47,598 bases of DNA from Chitinophagales bacterium (GTDB taxonomy: Bacteria; Bacteroidota; Bacteroidia; Chitinophagales; Saprospiraceae), in assembly GCA_022360175.1 (NCBI GenBank), contig JAKSDI010000073.1:1-47598 (forward strand), given 5' to 3'. Shown piece by piece: positions 28,590-36,088 of the stretch. The position numbers and the translations under genes were made by a program. The notes below the pieces were generated by a model. It did not search any database. It was not told where the DNA came from and worked only from the letters and a program-made list of their open reading frames with translations. Numbering within the stretch: position 1 is the first letter of the stretch; the number at the start of each line of letters is the position of its first letter.

Positions 28590-28981
28590 GATATTACATT
28601 TTAATTTAAGGGTGAATGCCTTCTGGCATCTCTTATGAGAAGTTTTAAAGAATCAATATGAATTGATGGTGCTAAGGTATTGGCACCCACATTAACAAGT
28701 GCGACAAAAGATGTAACAAACGCGCCAAAGGCAGTAAATATGGAAGTTTTAGAGAGATGCTAAGTTCTTTCTGAGTGGATTTGTTGTTGTGATATGAGGT
28801 TAGAGCGTTTTAATGTATGGAAGTAATCTATACTAGTTTGAAAAGTTTAGTCAAGGAATACTTATCATCTGTTTAGAAGATTTAGATTGAAATATAATCC
28901 TCCAATGATTTAGACAATTTAATAGTTGGTATTCTAAGCTTCTCTATATTTTCTCTTCCTTGCTGAATAACCCGTAATTAC
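28590..28981. other. Intergenic promoter region, 392 bp
   Basis: No gene was seen. It holds the 5' leader shared with the paralog, an insert of about 50 bp absent from the paralog that has two small hairpins (ATGCC/GGCAT at 28616-28629 and ATCAAT/ATTGAT near 28650-28666), and the conserved operator block at 28671-28738. I found no clear terminator for the regulator ending at 28982. Confidence 0.6.
28671..28738 (-). promoter_or_regulatory. Conserved promoter/operator block with 21-bp direct repeat, copy 2
   Basis: On the minus strand, half-sites GCGTTTGTTA (28714-28723) and GCACTTGTTA (28693-28702) are again exactly 21 bp apart, and TACCTTAG follows near 28673-28680. Conservation of this block, while the DNA between it and the gene differs by a 50-bp insert, argues for selection on a binding site. 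Confidence 0.6.
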
Positions 28982-31900
28982 TTATTCCAAATAAAAGGCA
29001 GGACGTTTGCCAAAATGCTTTTCATATATCTGGCTAAAATATTTAGGGGTATTGAACCCACTGGCATGAGCAACCTCTGCTATAGTATTGTACACTTTGT
29101 TTTCCAGGAGATAGCGCGCTTTCTGAAGGCGTATTTCCTGTACATACTTCTTGACAGATAAACCCGTTAACGCCTTGACACGGCGCTGGAGCTGGCGCTC
29201 ACTGGTGACTAATGTTTCTGAAAGATAGCTATTGGTAATATTAATACCTTTATCGATGGCTTCCAGGCAGGAATCTTCTAATTGTTTCAGCCATTCCTGA
29301 TCGGCCGAAGAAGTGGATTCAAATTCGAGCTGTATACCTAGTTTTTCAAAGGCTTTTCTTTCTTCGTGTTTGCTAATTAAATTGCCTGCTCTGGCGAGGA
29401 GCTCTTTTGCAGAAAATGGTTTGGCCAGATAATCATCAACTCCCATTCTTAGCGCTCGGAGTTTATCTTCTTCTGCTACTTTTGCAGTAAGCATGATCAC
29501 GGGATATTTTCGCCATCGGTCATGTGATTTGATGTGATTTAGTAATTCATAACCGTCCATTTGCGGCATCATTACATCACTCAGTATCAGATGGATGTTT
29601 TCTATTTCCTGCTTGTTGTGTTCTAATAAGGACCAGGCTTCGGCTCCATTATTTGCTATGAGGTAGTCATATTGATCGGCAAGTACCTGAGTAAGGAGTA
29701 ATTGCATGTCTGGATTGTCTTCTACGATGAGAATTTTGTAGCGCTCATCAGTCGTTGTTTTTGAAGTATCAATAGCTGCTGTATTAACAACGGAGACAGC
29801 TGGACTGGCTTCTTCCTCAATGTGCTGTGACGTTTCCTCTGCTACTTCTACAGGCAACGTTAAGATAAATTGACTTCCTTTTTCCCATTCACTTGTTACA
29901 GCTAAATTTCCTCCCATTGCTTCTGCTAGTTCTTTAGCCAATGACAGGCCTATACCAGTACCTCCTTCAGTGGAAATGGTCTTGTTTTGGGTTTGATAAT
30001 ATCGGTCAAAAATATGCGGAATATCTTCTTCTGGAATTCCTCTGCCCGTATCGCTCACCTCGATTTCTAAAATATTATGTTCAGTTATATTGACATTCAG
30101 GTTTACGGTGCCATTCTGAGCAGTGAATTTTAAAGCATTACCGATCAGATTATTGACAATTTTACTAAAATGCTTTTTATCTATTAAGAGGCATAATTCC
30201 TTAGGGAGGAGATTGTGTATTTGATAATCTATATTTTTAGGTACTGCTCCGGATTCGAAGGCTGCATAGAGTTGATTGAGATAAGTATGCGCATTTATTG
30301 GGCGTTTGTGCAAGGATACTTTGCCTGCTTCAAGGCGTGATAGCTCCAGCAATTCTTCTACCAGTACATTTAACTTATTAGCATTTCTATTGGCAATTTG
30401 TACAGATTCTCTTACTTCATCTTTCATCTTACTACTATATCGTGCCAGGCTATTGGATAGGGGAGTGGAGATGAGTGTTACGGGAGTTCTTAGTTCATGA
30501 GAAATGTTGGTGAAAAAACGAGACTTCATTTGATCCAGGTTCTTGAGCTGTTTATTCACACTTTTCAATTGTAAGGCATTGGCTTTCTCTTGTTTTATCA
30601 ATAACTTTTGAGTTTTCACCTGACGACTACGGAAGTAAATAATGATAGATAGTATGACAGCGATGAAAGCAGCAATAGCTAATAGCCATTTTCGGCGAGC
30701 TTCTTTTTGGCGCAATTCCGTATTGAGTAAAGCTATTTCCTTTTCTTGTTCAACATCTCTAAGTTGATTTTCTAATTCGGCCAGCTGCTTGATGTTGGTA
30801 GTTTTTCGCAAACTGTCTTCACCTGCAAAAAAATCAGGAGCCAGGTCAAAATAAGCTTTGTAGTCTGATTGGTTTCTATATATTTCAAGTAATTGTGATC
30901 GTGCGTTTTGCAGCGTTTCAAAATGTCCAATAGATTCTGCTGTCTTAATCCATTCTAAAGTATAGGTTTTAGCATTGATATAGTCTCCTTTCCTATTATA
31001 AATTTTTGCCAAAGACGATAAAATTTCCAGGTATTCGTCACCTGTTTTTGATCCACTGTAATTTTGATAGATAGGGAGTAATAAAGTAAGTGCTTCTTCA
31101 TGTTTTCCACTGGAAGATAAGACGTTGGCTTTACGAGGTGCAAAAGCAGCAATGAAATAAGGGTCGTTCAATTGTTGCGCAAGGGCAAATCCTTGTTCTG
31201 TATAGCCATTAATCTCTTCCTTTGGCAGGCTGCCTAGAGTAGTCAGATTTGCCAAAGCAAATAAGGTGCCCCGTTCATCTCCAATTTGCTTTTTGAGCTC
31301 AATAGAACGGAGATAATATTTTTTGGCCCTCTCTTCATCCCCAATATCACCGTATATACGGCCTAAATTGTTCGAAATAATAGCTTCTACAGCCAGGTCT
31401 TTACTTTCCTGAGCAGCTTCAATGGCTAATTTTAAATAATGAGCTCCTTGTTCCGTTTGTCCTAATTTCAGGTATACTAAGCCCAGATTATTATTAGTGA
31501 AGATAGGATTTATAGCTTTTAACGCTATCACTTCCTTATACCAATAAATAGCGCTATCTAGCGTCCCAGCCTTTTCATGATATATCCCTTTGTATAATTG
31601 AAATTGAGCAAGTGTGGAATCCGAATGTATACGTTGACTTAATTCAGCTCCCTGATTGGCTAATATATACAGAGAATCAAATTTGGAGGTAGATTGATAA
31701 ATTTGACAGTACAACGTTCCAACCAAAGCACGCCCTTTGTTAGAGTTTATTTCAACAGCTAGTTCATCCGCCTCTTTAACAATGCTTTTAGCCCGCTCTA
31801 TATCACTCCTCATCACTGCTTTGAAAAGGTCAGCCAGCGCATAAATTTTTGATAAACCATCTCTTTGGTCAGCTACCCTCCTTAGGCTATCTGCTTGTTG

Positions 31901-32011
31901 TGAGGATTGAGCAGGCAGAGCTCCTTCCACGAGAAATAGCAGGAAGCAAATAGTAATTAATCTCAAATGTGCCGAAGTATGGTTGTTTAACATGCTCAAT
32001 TCCTTAGTCAA
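28982..32011 (-). CDS. Hybrid two-component sensor/regulator, TPR type, AraC output (paralog)
   Basis: This is 1009 residues from the first ATG; a second ATG six codons in (31993, MLNNHTSAHLRLITICFLLF) is equally good. The signal peptide ends near ALPAQ. TPR-like repeats fill the periplasmic part (NNLGLVYLKLGQTEQGAHYL, NNLGRIYGDIGDEERAKKYY). A coiled coil and a membrane helix (WLLAIAAFIAVILSIIIYF) follow. HisKA has SHELRTPVT with His505. HATPase_c has NALKFTA, DTGRGIP and GTGIGL. The receiver has LIVEDNPD, Asp812 in LSDVMMP, and KPF. The C-terminal AraC-type HTH matches that of the regulator at 19124. It lies 392 bp upstream of the double-GRD adhesin, which it probably controls. It is divergent from the DUF4412-like gene at 32345. 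Confidence 0.94.
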   Translation of the reverse strand: MTKELSMLNNHTSAHLRLITICFLLFLVEGALPAQSSQQADSLRRVADQRDGLSKIYALADLFKAVMRSDIERAKSIVKEADELAVEINSNKGRALVGTLYCQIYQSTSKFDSLYILANQGAELSQRIHSDSTLAQFQLYKGIYHEKAGTLDSAIYWYKEVIALKAINPIFTNNNLGLVYLKLGQTEQGAHYLKLAIEAAQESKDLAVEAIISNNLGRIYGDIGDEERAKKYYLRSIELKKQIGDERGTLFALANLTTLGSLPKEEINGYTEQGFALAQQLNDPYFIAAFAPRKANVLSSSGKHEEALTLLLPIYQNYSGSKTGDEYLEILSSLAKIYNRKGDYINAKTYTLEWIKTAESIGHFETLQNARSQLLEIYRNQSDYKAYFDLAPDFFAGEDSLRKTTNIKQLAELENQLRDVEQEKEIALLNTELRQKEARRKWLLAIAAFIAVILSIIIYFRSRQVKTQKLLIKQEKANALQLKSVNKQLKNLDQMKSRFFTNISHELRTPVTLISTPLSNSLARYSSKMKDEVRESVQIANRNANKLNVLVEELLELSRLEAGKVSLHKRPINAHTYLNQLYAAFESGAVPKNIDYQIHNLLPKELCLLIDKKHFSKIVNNLIGNALKFTAQNGTVNLNVNITEHNILEIEVSDTGRGIPEEDIPHIFDRYYQTQNKTISTEGGTGIGLSLAKELAEAMGGNLAVTSEWEKGSQFILTLPVEVAEETSQHIEEEASPAVSVVNTAAIDTSKTTTDERYKILIVEDNPDMQLLLTQVLADQYDYLIANNGAEAWSLLEHNKQEIENIHLILSDVMMPQMDGYELLNHIKSHDRWRKYPVIMLTAKVAEEDKLRALRMGVDDYLAKPFSAKELLARAGNLISKHEERKAFEKLGIQLEFESTSSADQEWLKQLEDSCLEAIDKGINITNSYLSETLVTSERQLQRRVKALTGLSVKKYVQEIRLQKARYLLENKVYNTIAEVAHASGFNTPKYFSQIYEKHFGKRPAFYLE

Positions 32012-32344
32012 TTCATTTTCCTTCCAACAATTCTAACAACTTCGATCGTTGAAAATAGTTTGAAAGCTGTAGAATTTCCAAATATCGGTAAGAGTATGTT
32101 TAAATTTTACTTTTGAGTGTAGTTGTGAACAAATATTGTTCTGGGTAAGGCATTTTTTGTAGTCGGATGTGGGCAATCCGGCGAAAAAAATAACGCAACA
32201 CAGAGCAATTTTTGCCTCAAATGCGCCGAAGTGTAATTTTTAAAGATACTCTAACTCTCAATTTATATTCTTGGTCATTTTATGGCAATTGTTTTTCTAC
32301 TCTATACGTTATGGTGATATTATTTGATTTCCAAAAAAAACAAA
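32012..32344. other. Divergent intergenic region, 333 bp
   Basis: No gene was found. It holds the promoters of two divergent genes, but I could not place a clean TTTG/TAnnTTTG pair for either. A stretch near 32060-32094 matches 28 of 35 bases of 18830-18864, inside the 5' part of the single-GRD adhesin gene. A small hairpin (CGGAT/ATCCG) lies near 32164-32180. Confidence 0.5.
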
Positions 32345-33025
32345 ATGAGAAAGACTTTTATTTTTTTATTTGCAATGATGACATCGCTCTCTTTTCTACA
32401 AGCGCAAAATACCTTCTTTGGGACAATTTCTTACGCCTATGAAATAAAAGGCGAGAATGCAGAAATGATGAAAATGATGATGCCTGAAAAAATGGTAGTG
32501 GTCTATGGCGAAGAAGGTGTACTCACTTATATGGATGGTGGTATGATGGGAGATATGATGGGAAAGGTGGTAGTTAATACAAAAACAGGTGAAAGCTTCG
32601 TCATAAAAGATGCAGAGAAGGCCGTGTATGTAATAGAAAAAGAGGATATGGAAGGAGTCGAAGAGGAAGCAGATGTAAAAGTGGAAGAAGTGGAAGGAGA
32701 AAGTATGGAAGTACTAGGGTATAAGTGCAACAAATATCAGATCGAAACGACTCAAAATGGGGAAACAGTGACGCAGTATATTTGGGCTACCAAAAAATTA
32801 AAGGCTCCTAATTTAGATATTCCCAATATGCCAATGAATAATGGCCTGGGCTATACGGATAAAATTGACGGCTTCCCGCTGATCATAGAAGTAGCTATCC
32901 CTAATATGAACACTTCTCTTGTTATGAAAGCTGCTGAATTAGATAAAACCAAACCAGATGCTAAAAACTTCAAGCGCCCCGAAGATTATGAGACAAAGGA
33001 TTTTTCGGAGTTCATGAAGTTTTAA
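32345..33025 (+). CDS. Secreted DUF4412-like protein
   Basis: I start at 32345 (MRKTFIFLFAMMTSLSFLQAQ, a clear signal peptide of about 21 residues), giving 226 residues. The upstream in-frame ATG at 32324 would add a poor n-region. The mature part has a Met-rich stretch (AEMMKMMMPEKM, MMGDMMG), then an acidic segment of Glu and Val, then 'VLGYKCNKYQIE' and 'TQYIWATKKLKAP'. These are typical of periplasmic DUF4412 proteins of Bacteroidota. The function of that family is unknown. The Met-rich segment might bind metal, which is inference. It is monocistronic and convergent with the gene at 33050; a strong hairpin lies between them. Confidence 0.85.
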   Translation: MRKTFIFLFAMMTSLSFLQAQNTFFGTISYAYEIKGENAEMMKMMMPEKMVVVYGEEGVLTYMDGGMMGDMMGKVVVNTKTGESFVIKDAEKAVYVIEKEDMEGVEEEADVKVEEVEGESMEVLGYKCNKYQIETTQNGETVTQYIWATKKLKAPNLDIPNMPMNNGLGYTDKIDGFPLIIEVAIPNMNTSLVMKAAELDKTKPDAKNFKRPEDYETKDFSEFMKF

Positions 33026-33037
33026 AATACTTTTATT

Positions 33038-33065
33038 GGGGAAGGCGACTTAAGTCGTCGTCCCC
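33038..33065. terminator. Hairpin between convergent genes
   Basis: A 28-nt near-perfect palindrome (GGGGA ... CGACTTAAGTCG ... TCCCC, one mismatch and one G-T) sits between the plus gene ending at 33025 and the minus gene, and includes the last codons and stop of the latter (33050). T tracts are weak on both sides, so efficiency is uncertain. Confidence 0.5.
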
Positions 33066-33451
33066 ATGTATATCAACCCACTAATTGCCAATAACAGCAT
33101 CCACTGCCCTAGCTTCAGATAATTTTTAGGGAAAGGCTTTGAAATAATGATACTTATCAGCCATACAATAGCATAGCCAAGAAAATACAGTGCCAGCAAG
33201 TTGAGCAAAAGCACCTTATCAGAAAAATAATCAGTATAATTCAACAGGAAAATACCGATGGTAGCAAAAAGCAGGTCAAGCGATATCCAGTGCCAGCCAC
33301 AGCGAGCCATTGTCCAGACACCTCTTCGCCCAAAAGCAGATTCGGAAGTGCCTTCTGGTTCGATATGCCGGATTTCGTAATCTCCTATAAAAGTATGTAC
33401 AAAAAAAGCAAGGCCGGAAAGTATGCCGGCAATAAGAAGTGAAGTGCTCAT
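33050..33451 (-). CDS. Four-helix membrane protein, unknown function
   Basis: I choose the ATG at 33451 (MSTSLLIAGILSGLAFFVHTF), giving 133 residues. The longer frame to 33499 adds a charged 16-residue stretch before the first helix. Four hydrophobic helices are visible, near residues 4-22, 55-72, 78-98 and 110-130. The loop after helix 1 carries conserved-looking polar residues (HTFIGDYEIRH, WTMARCGWHW). Small membrane proteins of this size are common in Bacteroidota and I recognise no activity. It lies 63 bp downstream of the Crp/Fnr-type gene on the same strand and may belong to the same operon. Confidence 0.8.
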   Translation of the reverse strand: MSTSLLIAGILSGLAFFVHTFIGDYEIRHIEPEGTSESAFGRRGVWTMARCGWHWISLDLLFATIGIFLLNYTDYFSDKVLLLNLLALYFLGYAIVWLISIIISKPFPKNYLKLGQWMLLLAISGLIYMGTTT

Positions 33452-33514
33452 TTTATCTTTGATTTGGTGGATTACAAAGTTCTGATAAAGACACTTCATT
33501 TCAATTGATCTAGA

Positions 33515-34114
33515 TCAAGTTCGTGCTTTACTGCTTCGTATTCTACTGAGTGTTTCAGGTGTGATGCCAATGAAAGAAGCAATATCCCTTAGCGGCACCC
33601 GGAGTTCTATATCTGGGTAAATTTCAAGGAGATTGTAATAGCGGTTTTCAGCTGTTTCGAATTGCAATGAAACAACTTTTCTCTGCAGGCGCAGCATAGT
33701 GCGAGTCGTACTCAGGCGGCCTAGGCGTTCAAAATCATGGTATTGATCGCAAAGCTTTTCAACGGATGCCCGATCAATGGATAAGATGGCAGTATCTTCT
33801 AATGTTTCAATATAGTGAGGGCTGGGGATTTGTAAGAAGAAACTATTGATTGCACAGATAAAGTCATTTTCGAAAGCAAACCAATCAGTAATCTCTTTGC
33901 CATCTTTTAAGTAATAGGCCTTAATCCCACCTTCTATGATGAAATATAATTGATCCGAATAAGCTCCTTCTTTGACAAGGATGGTTCCTTTTTCTATATC
34001 TAAAATCTGGCCGTAGTGTTCTAAATCGGCTATGGTGTCAGCAGAGAGGGCACAGTAATGCTGCTGAAGCTGCTGAATGGCTTGTTGTGCGATCGTAGTT
34101 CTTAAATTCTCCAT
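33515..34114 (-). CDS. Crp/Fnr-type transcriptional regulator
   Basis: This is 199 residues from the ATG at 34114 (MENLRTTIAQQ). The longer frame to 34201 only reads into the upstream VOC gene. Residues about 25-120 are a cyclic-nucleotide-binding-type beta-barrel (KGTILVKEGAYSDQLYFIIEGGIKAYY), without the full phosphate-binding Arg/Glu signature of true cAMP sensors. A helical linker and a C-terminal winged HTH follow (VPLRDIASFIGITPETLSRIRS). It has no cysteines arranged for an Fe-S cluster. It overlaps the VOC gene by 13 bp, which indicates translational coupling and a shared role, perhaps stress or metabolite sensing. Confidence 0.9.
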   Translation of the reverse strand: MENLRTTIAQQAIQQLQQHYCALSADTIADLEHYGQILDIEKGTILVKEGAYSDQLYFIIEGGIKAYYLKDGKEITDWFAFENDFICAINSFFLQIPSPHYIETLEDTAILSIDRASVEKLCDQYHDFERLGRLSTTRTMLRLQRKVVSLQFETAENRYYNLLEIYPDIELRVPLRDIASFIGITPETLSRIRSSKART

Positions 34115-34476
34115 GGCGGGTTCTTGCGATTGTCTCCGGCAAAATACAAAATGAGCTGATTCCCATCCACATCTTTTAGACGGGCTTCTCGCCACAGCCA
34201 ACTTTTGTTATTGGGTAGCTCATCAAAAAGGACTCCCTGCTGAAGTAAAGTCGTAACATATTCATCTAAATCAGGACATTCAAAGTATATCCATATTCCT
34301 TCCCCTTTCGGTAAATACTCCACCTGGTGCAAGGAGAAAGTAGTATCTCCATCAGGGCATTCAAAACGAGCATAGTGGGGGAGGGCTTTTACGATTAACT
34401 TCAGTCCCAATTTTTCATAAAAAGGAATGGATTGGGTTAAATCCAAAGAAGGAACGGTGATTTGATTGAGATTCAT
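34102..34476 (-). CDS. VOC-superfamily (glyoxalase/bleomycin-resistance-like) protein
   Basis: This is a 124-residue single-domain protein. The N-terminal half has the typical beta-alpha-beta start (LNQITVPSLDLTQSIPFYEKLGLKLI) and 'FSLHQVEY'. The C-terminal half has 'IYFECPDLDEYVTTLLQQGV' and the signature 'REARLKDVDGNQLILYF'. His in LHQ and Glu in WREAR could serve as metal ligands. The substrate cannot be told from sequence; family members include lyases, dioxygenases and drug-binding proteins. The stop codon lies 13 bp inside the downstream Crp/Fnr-type gene, so the two are co-transcribed. It is divergent from the cupin gene at 34630. Confidence 0.9.
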   Translation of the reverse strand: MNLNQITVPSLDLTQSIPFYEKLGLKLIVKALPHYARFECPDGDTTFSLHQVEYLPKGEGIWIYFECPDLDEYVTTLLQQGVLFDELPNNKSWLWREARLKDVDGNQLILYFAGDNRKNPPWRI

Positions 34477-34629
34477 AATGTTTAGATCTTATCGTTGGTG
34501 GATGAATTAGCCTATCATTCACTAATTATGTGATGAATGTATTCATACCATTCGAACCTAATTTATAAACATCTTTATTAGAAAAAAGGTGTTTCTTCTA
34601 TAAAGTGTACAACTTCAAAAAATAATTAG

Positions 34630-34989
34630 ATGGAAAAAATTACTATCGTTGATAAGCTGAACTCATTTACGGACCATTGGAATCCCAGAATTGTAGGAGA
34701 GCTAAATGGACAGCATGTCAAACTGGCAAAACTAAAGGGAGAATTTGTGTGGCATAGCCATGAAAATGAAGATGAAATGTTTCTGGTCTTAGAAGGATGG
34801 TTTAATATGGAGTTTCGTGATAAAACCGTTCGCCTGGAAAAAGGAGATTTTATTATTGTGCCTCGAGGGGTTGAGCATCGGCCTGTCGCTCCTGAAGAAG
34901 CCAGCGTAATGTTATTCGAACCGAGTAGCACACTTAATACAGGTGAGATCCAAAATGAATTGACCAAATCAGATTTAGATTGGATCTAA
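34630..34989 (+). CDS. Small cupin-domain protein
   Basis: This is a 119-residue single cupin. Motif 1 reads WHSHENEDEMFLVLEG, giving metal ligands His42, His44 and Glu49. Motif 2 reads GDFIIVPRGVEHRP with His83. All four usual ligands are therefore present and a mononuclear metal site is expected. Such proteins are isomerases, dioxygenases or ligand binders; the reaction cannot be assigned. The start is fixed by the ATG after an A-rich leader. It is monocistronic and divergent from the VOC/Crp pair. Confidence 0.88.
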   Translation: MEKITIVDKLNSFTDHWNPRIVGELNGQHVKLAKLKGEFVWHSHENEDEMFLVLEGWFNMEFRDKTVRLEKGDFIIVPRGVEHRPVAPEEASVMLFEPSSTLNTGEIQNELTKSDLDWI

Positions 34990-35160
34990 GTAATTGGTAA
35001 ATGATAAAATTTTGAAAAAAAATACATTTCTCCCCAACCTTTTCTTAATAGCCCTCGCCTATAGTATTGAAAGTTCCAAAATGACATTTAACGGATGTCA
35101 AAAAAATACACCACTAGGATATTTTTGATCACTAATTTTAGCGTATTTGCACTAGCGCGC

Positions 35161-35405
35161 TCCTCTTTTAGAGCTAGAACTGGTTTAGACTTTTCTAGTG
35201 AAACCTAGAGGAATGGCTTGTGATTGTTGGCCTGCCTACACGTAGCCGTTTCGGCGAAGGCAAGGCAAAGTTCATTTTGGGTTTCATACTTGGAAAGTAC
35301 GGGACGAAAAATAACTGAAGGCCAGCGAACCCAATGCATTTCTCGTAGGTCAGTATGAATAAGTTTAAACCAGTTCCTAATTAAGAGATTGAGCCTAAAA
35401 GAAGA
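35161..35405. repeat. Possible MITE-like element with interrupted terminal inverted repeats
   Basis: AACTGGTTTAGAC (35178-35190) matches the reverse complement of 35363-35375 with one mismatch. Outside it, CTCTTTTAGAGCT (about 35163-35175) matches the reverse complement of about 35393-35404. The right arm has about 14 extra bases between the two blocks. The interior has no coding capacity and carries a structured hairpin. No target duplication is obvious. Confidence 0.4.
35230..35266. repeat. GC-rich stem-loop inside inverted-repeat element
   Basis: Outer arms GCCTGCCT and AGGCAAGGC enclose an inner stem GCCG-TTT-CGGC (35245-35255). The local GC content is well above the AT-rich surroundings, as in dispersed palindromic repeats of Bacteroidota. 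Confidence 0.55.
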
Positions 35406-35491
35406 ACATTTTCTAAATTAGAAGGGATACCGTATTTTGAGGAAAGATATAAATTACTCAAGAGGAAGTTATTTAATAAACCAAGCCCTTT

Positions 35492-36088
35492 ATGGGATTA
35501 ACTGAAATTTCCATTAATGCTTTAACTCAAAGGAATTCTGTGTATCCCTACACACCAGAAAGCCAGGATGAATTATTGCTGGAAGGCTGCTTGAAAGAGA
35601 ATCGCCTTGCACAAAAATATTTATACCAGCGATATGCTGGTGTAATGCTCGGCATCTGCATGCGGTATGCTGGTAGCCGGGATGAAGCTATGGAAATGTT
35701 GAATGCAGCTTTTTTCCGGGTTTTTAAATCTATTCATCAATTTGATGGATCAGGTGTATTAAAAGCTTGGATATCAAAAATTGTAATTCACGCTTGTATT
35801 GACTGGGTACGAAGCCAGGCGGCCTATCGAAAACGATTTGTATTAGGAGTAACAAGAGAAGCAGCTATTAATAATGGTGCACTCGAAAAACTGAATGAAG
35901 AAAACTTACTTGAAAAAGTACAGCTTCTACCTCCTACTAGTCGCCTGGTATTTACCCTTTTTATTATTGAAGGATATTCCCACCAAGAAATTGCTGACAT
36001 CATAGATATATCAGTGGGAACCTCGAAATGGCATTTATCGGAGGCGAGAAAACGCCTTAAAGAAATGCTTAAAACTGAACGGTCATGA
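35492..36088 (+). CDS. ECF-type RNA polymerase sigma factor
   Basis: This 198-residue sigma-70-family extracytoplasmic factor directs RNA polymerase to its own promoter set. Region 2 reads AQKYLYQRYAGVMLGICMRY ... DEAMEMLNAAFFRVFKSI ... FDGSGVLKAWISKIVIHACIDWVRS. Region 4 reads LPPTSRLVFTLFIIEGYSHQEIADIIDISVGTSKWHLSEARKRL. There is no region 1.1 or 3, as expected for the class. Its stop codon overlaps the start of the next gene (ATGA at 36085-36088), so the membrane protein there is the likely anti-sigma factor. The regulon is not visible; the operon itself is the usual first target. Confidence 0.95.
   Translation: MGLTEISINALTQRNSVYPYTPESQDELLLEGCLKENRLAQKYLYQRYAGVMLGICMRYAGSRDEAMEMLNAAFFRVFKSIHQFDGSGVLKAWISKIVIHACIDWVRSQAAYRKRFVLGVTREAAINNGALEKLNEENLLEKVQLLPPTSRLVFTLFIIEGYSHQEIADIIDISVGTSKWHLSEARKRLKEMLKTERS

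Larger units (their letters stand above)
34990..35491. other. Intergenic region, 502 bp, with interrupted inverted repeat
   Basis: No gene was seen. The right two thirds are occupied by an element bounded by imperfect inverted repeats (35161-35405) with a strong internal GC-rich hairpin. The sigma factor's promoter is probably at about 35400-35480, where an imperfect TATTTTG box is the only candidate. Confidence 0.55.
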
